From Siphonodentalium dalli (lineage: Eukaryota; Mollusca; Scaphopoda; Gadilida; Siphonodentaliidae): 64,000 nucleotides of DNA. The position numbers were made by a program, and so were the translations under genes. Each line of letters opens with the position of its first letter. The stretch's first letter is position 1. Shown in pieces: positions 62,049 to 64,000 of this stretch. The DNA is taken from positions 74,131,980-74,195,979 of the forward strand of contig CP136063.1 in NCBI GenBank assembly GCA_032622095.1, in the 5' to 3' direction. The notes beneath the pieces were generated by a model. That model saw nothing but the letters and a program-made list of their open reading frames with translations, did no database searches and had not been told where the DNA came from.

Positions 62049-62660
62049 ATATATGACCATAATCTCTTGTGCCTTCGCATATATAGGCAAATCAGCCGTA
62101 ACAAATATATGTGACTGTCCCCTAGTATGGGAAATGTTGACAAGTCGAACCAGTGCTTTGTAGATTTTTGCAGGGTCTGATGGGGATTCGTCGATGATAG
62201 GAAGATACCAAACCGTTACAACGGGTGGAGCAGACGTAGTAAGGACGGCGTTTAAATAAGTCCAGGAAGGAATTTAAGGTTTCTCCGGTGCCCGACGATC
62301 CAATGTCCAACTGAGATCTCTTCTTTCGGATTTTGTTTTTGAGGGTGTGCTTGGTCATGACTACAGTCAGCACCAGTTATCATCGGATGTTAAGGTAGTT
62401 TGAGGGGTTTTATGTAAGCCTCTTCGTCGTGTGCCTTCGTTTCATCAACACTCTTCATGAGTTTCACCTGTTTGGTTTTTTTTGCAAACCGCTTTCCTCT
62501 TGAACGACTTCATGAATAGTCGCTGGAATAATACTGATGCCATCGAATGTGTTGTAGATTTGCCATCGATTGTTTCCTCATTTCTGTCAAGGTTGTCAAT
62601 TGCAGCATCAATAGGTTTAGAACATGCCATGAATCCTGTAGCGAGCCTCACAGAGATAGA
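62045..62660 (-). pseudogene. Decayed transposon-associated protein (D-x-N...DGK...H type)
   Basis: On the minus strand the upper part reads RLATGFMACSKPIDAAIDNL and DRNEETIDGKSTTHSMASVL, then FQRLFMKSFKRKAVCK. The lower part (about 62160-62050) in another frame reads LVRLVNISHTRGQSHIFVTA and DLPIYAKAQEIM. Both resemble parts of a widespread animal repeat-encoded protein with A-D-N-x-D-x-N, D-G-K-x-T-x-H-x-M and T-x-D-x-x-x-Y-x-K-A motifs (memory, no database name offered). Frame changes and stops between them show it is broken. Confidence 0.55.
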
Positions 62661-62720
62661 ATCATGCCTTCTGAGTGTCGTCTGCTCGTGTCTATGAAGG
62701 GCACCATATTGGTGATATCA

Positions 62721-63236
62721 GTAGATCATGCCATGAATCTCTACTCATGCTAACGTCCGTAGAGATCAGATTCCATCAGTACAAAACCTTGGAACTTTAT
62801 GAAGTTTTGAAAGGGAACCTAATAAAGTCGAAAAAAAATAACGCGGGGAATATATTTCTTAGTTATTATGTGTTCCCTAATAATCCACTTCACTGTTGGT
62901 GATAGTCCCAACTCGAACATTTACGATTTAAATAAATTTGTGAGCGATTTTGCTTTGCGTCGTTTACAATTATGTGATTTCTCCTGGCTAATTAATTCAT
63001 TGTTTATTGCGATATGGGCTGACAAATACCACAGAAAAGCATGCAATTTTGAATTGGGACATTCACCTACAGTGAAGTGCATTATTAAGGAACAGATAAT
63101 AACTAAGAAATAAGTTCACCACTTTATTTTTTCGACTTTATAAGGTTCCCTGTCAAAACTTCAAAAAGTTCCAATGTTTCGTAATAGTGGAATATGATCT
63201 CTACGGGCGTTAGTGGAGATTCATGGCATGATCTAC
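62721..63236. mobile_element. Foldback/TIR element of about 516 bp
   Basis: GTAGATCATGCCATGAATCT, TAACGTCCGTAGAGATCAGA, GGAACTTTATGAAGTTTTGA and AACCTAATAAAGTCGAAAAA are mirrored by TTTTTTCGACTTTATAAGGT, CAAAACTTCAAAAAGTTCCA, TGATCTCTACGGGCGTTA and GAGATTCATGGCATGATCTA. Arms of about 120 bp. The interior is the second copy of family N (62930-63115). Confidence 0.8.
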
Positions 63237-63361
63237 AATATGTTGTGATCCTCGAACGCTGCGATGAGTCAATCCCTTTGGAGTAAGAACCGTCTCTGAA
63301 GACTCGACCTGGTTATTGGCAACTGTTAACAAGAAAAGTCGTACTTCATCATAAGGGGTAG

Positions 63362-63465
63362 GGTTCTCTATTCCGAAGGTTCGCTATTCCGAAGGTTCAC
63401 TAATCCGAAGGTTCACTAATCCGAAGGTTCACTATTCCGAAGGTTCGCTATTCCGAAGGTTTTCT
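63362..63465 (+). repeat. 16-17-bp minisatellite TTCRCTAWTCCGAAGG
   Basis: Six consecutive units, TTCGCTATTCCGAAGG and TTCACTAATCCGAAGG types alternating, preceded by GGGTTCTCTATTCCGAAGG. CTATTCCGAAGG can be read as a simple variable unit. No coding meaning. Confidence 0.85.
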
Positions 63466-63902
63466 ATTATGGGAGTATTTAGCCAGAAATGAATCAAAAT
63501 TTGCGCCCCCGTACATTTATACACCCCAATCTAATATCTAATTTGTCCCAGATGTCGGTTATTAATAGCAATTAAGAAGACAGTATCAGTTTATCATTTT
63601 AATATTATAGAAAGTTGAAAACACAATGACTGAAATAAACTGCGAGTTAGAGATGCATTCTACCCGAACTGGCAATCATCAACATTAAAATCAATACAAA
63701 GTCAGAATTGCAGTTAGGTCCATTCAGCGGTATTCTGCTATACAGTAAGTTATAGCGCTCCAGTATTGATTGACCGTAAGAGCCCCACTGTTATAGTCCG
63801 CCTTTAGCATTTGGGACATTATATTAATCAAAATAACTCCTATGTAAATCATTTATAAATCAGATGATTTATTGAAGTTATGTCTACGTAAAATAACACT
63901 TC
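63466..63902. other. Intergenic, no gene seen
   Basis: AT-rich sequence without recognised repeats. Confidence 0.35.
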
Positions 63903-63977
63903 CTAAAACGACATATATGTCGTTTTAGTCCTCAGCCGATAGACGACATATATGTCGTTCTACTCGCCAAAGGGTTA
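63903..63977. mobile_element. Right end of a further TTAA element
   Basis: Two palindromes ACGACATATATGTCGT (63910s and 63950s) sit on either side of CCTCAGCCGATAG, then CGCCAAAGGGTTAA. The terminal GGGTTAA matches the ends of families A, B and D, but the hairpin is a different one. The left end was not located. Confidence 0.5.
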
Positions 63978-64000
63978 AATCTCAAGGAAACCCACGAAAA

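Overview
The window looks like nuclear DNA of an invertebrate animal, most likely a lophotrochozoan and perhaps a bivalve mollusc (inference). It is AT-rich and intron-rich, short exons sit in a sea of transposable elements, a tRNA-derived SINE is present, and several elements end in the ACGGACGG/GACAGACA tails common in mollusc DNA. There are no bacterial-type genes, operons or CRISPR arrays.

One protein-coding gene can be read with confidence. It is an anoctamin (TMEM16) on the minus strand, about 1.6-37.9 kb. Twelve exons, all with AG/GT borders and compatible phases, total 2,123 bp (about 707 codons). They cover the cytoplasmic N-terminal domain and all ten membrane segments. Exon content and the TM6-TM7 insertion fit ANO8 (TMEM16H), described in vertebrates as an ER-plasma membrane tether. 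The start exon is not identified. The last visible exon ends in a splice donor, so the C-terminal tail lies to the left of, or hidden in, the first 1.6 kb. Introns run from 0.9 to 11.5 kb.

Almost everything else is repeats. (1) TTAA-flanked non-autonomous elements, piggyBac-like by their ends (TTAACCCTTT...), form three TIR families (A, B, D). These, and a fourth family with unrelated ends (C), carry the same 69-bp near-perfect hairpin. (2) hAT-like elements with perfect 8-bp target duplications form families E and L. (3) Foldback elements built of tandem repeats occur at 46.2-48.1 kb and 42.9-43.3 kb. (4) There is a 2.9-kb satellite-bearing element, several minisatellites, a SINE with an 11-bp target duplication, a LINE reverse-transcriptase relic and a decayed transposon-like protein.

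Layout: 1-5.6 kb, last visible ANO8 exons; 5.6-17 kb, an 11.5-kb intron with satellites and an oppositely oriented THAP-domain exon; 17-37.9 kb, the remaining ANO8 exons among MITEs; 38-39.7 kb, possible upstream exons disrupted by a hAT element; 39.7-64 kb, repeat-dense DNA with no gene I can name.

The most notable observations are the hairpin shared by unrelated TIR families, inverted intronic arms that bracket two ANO8 exons, a hAT insertion that duplicated an ANO8 splice donor, a minisatellite that appears to have grown from another ANO8 splice donor, and a tandem duplication of an ANO8 exon's acceptor end.
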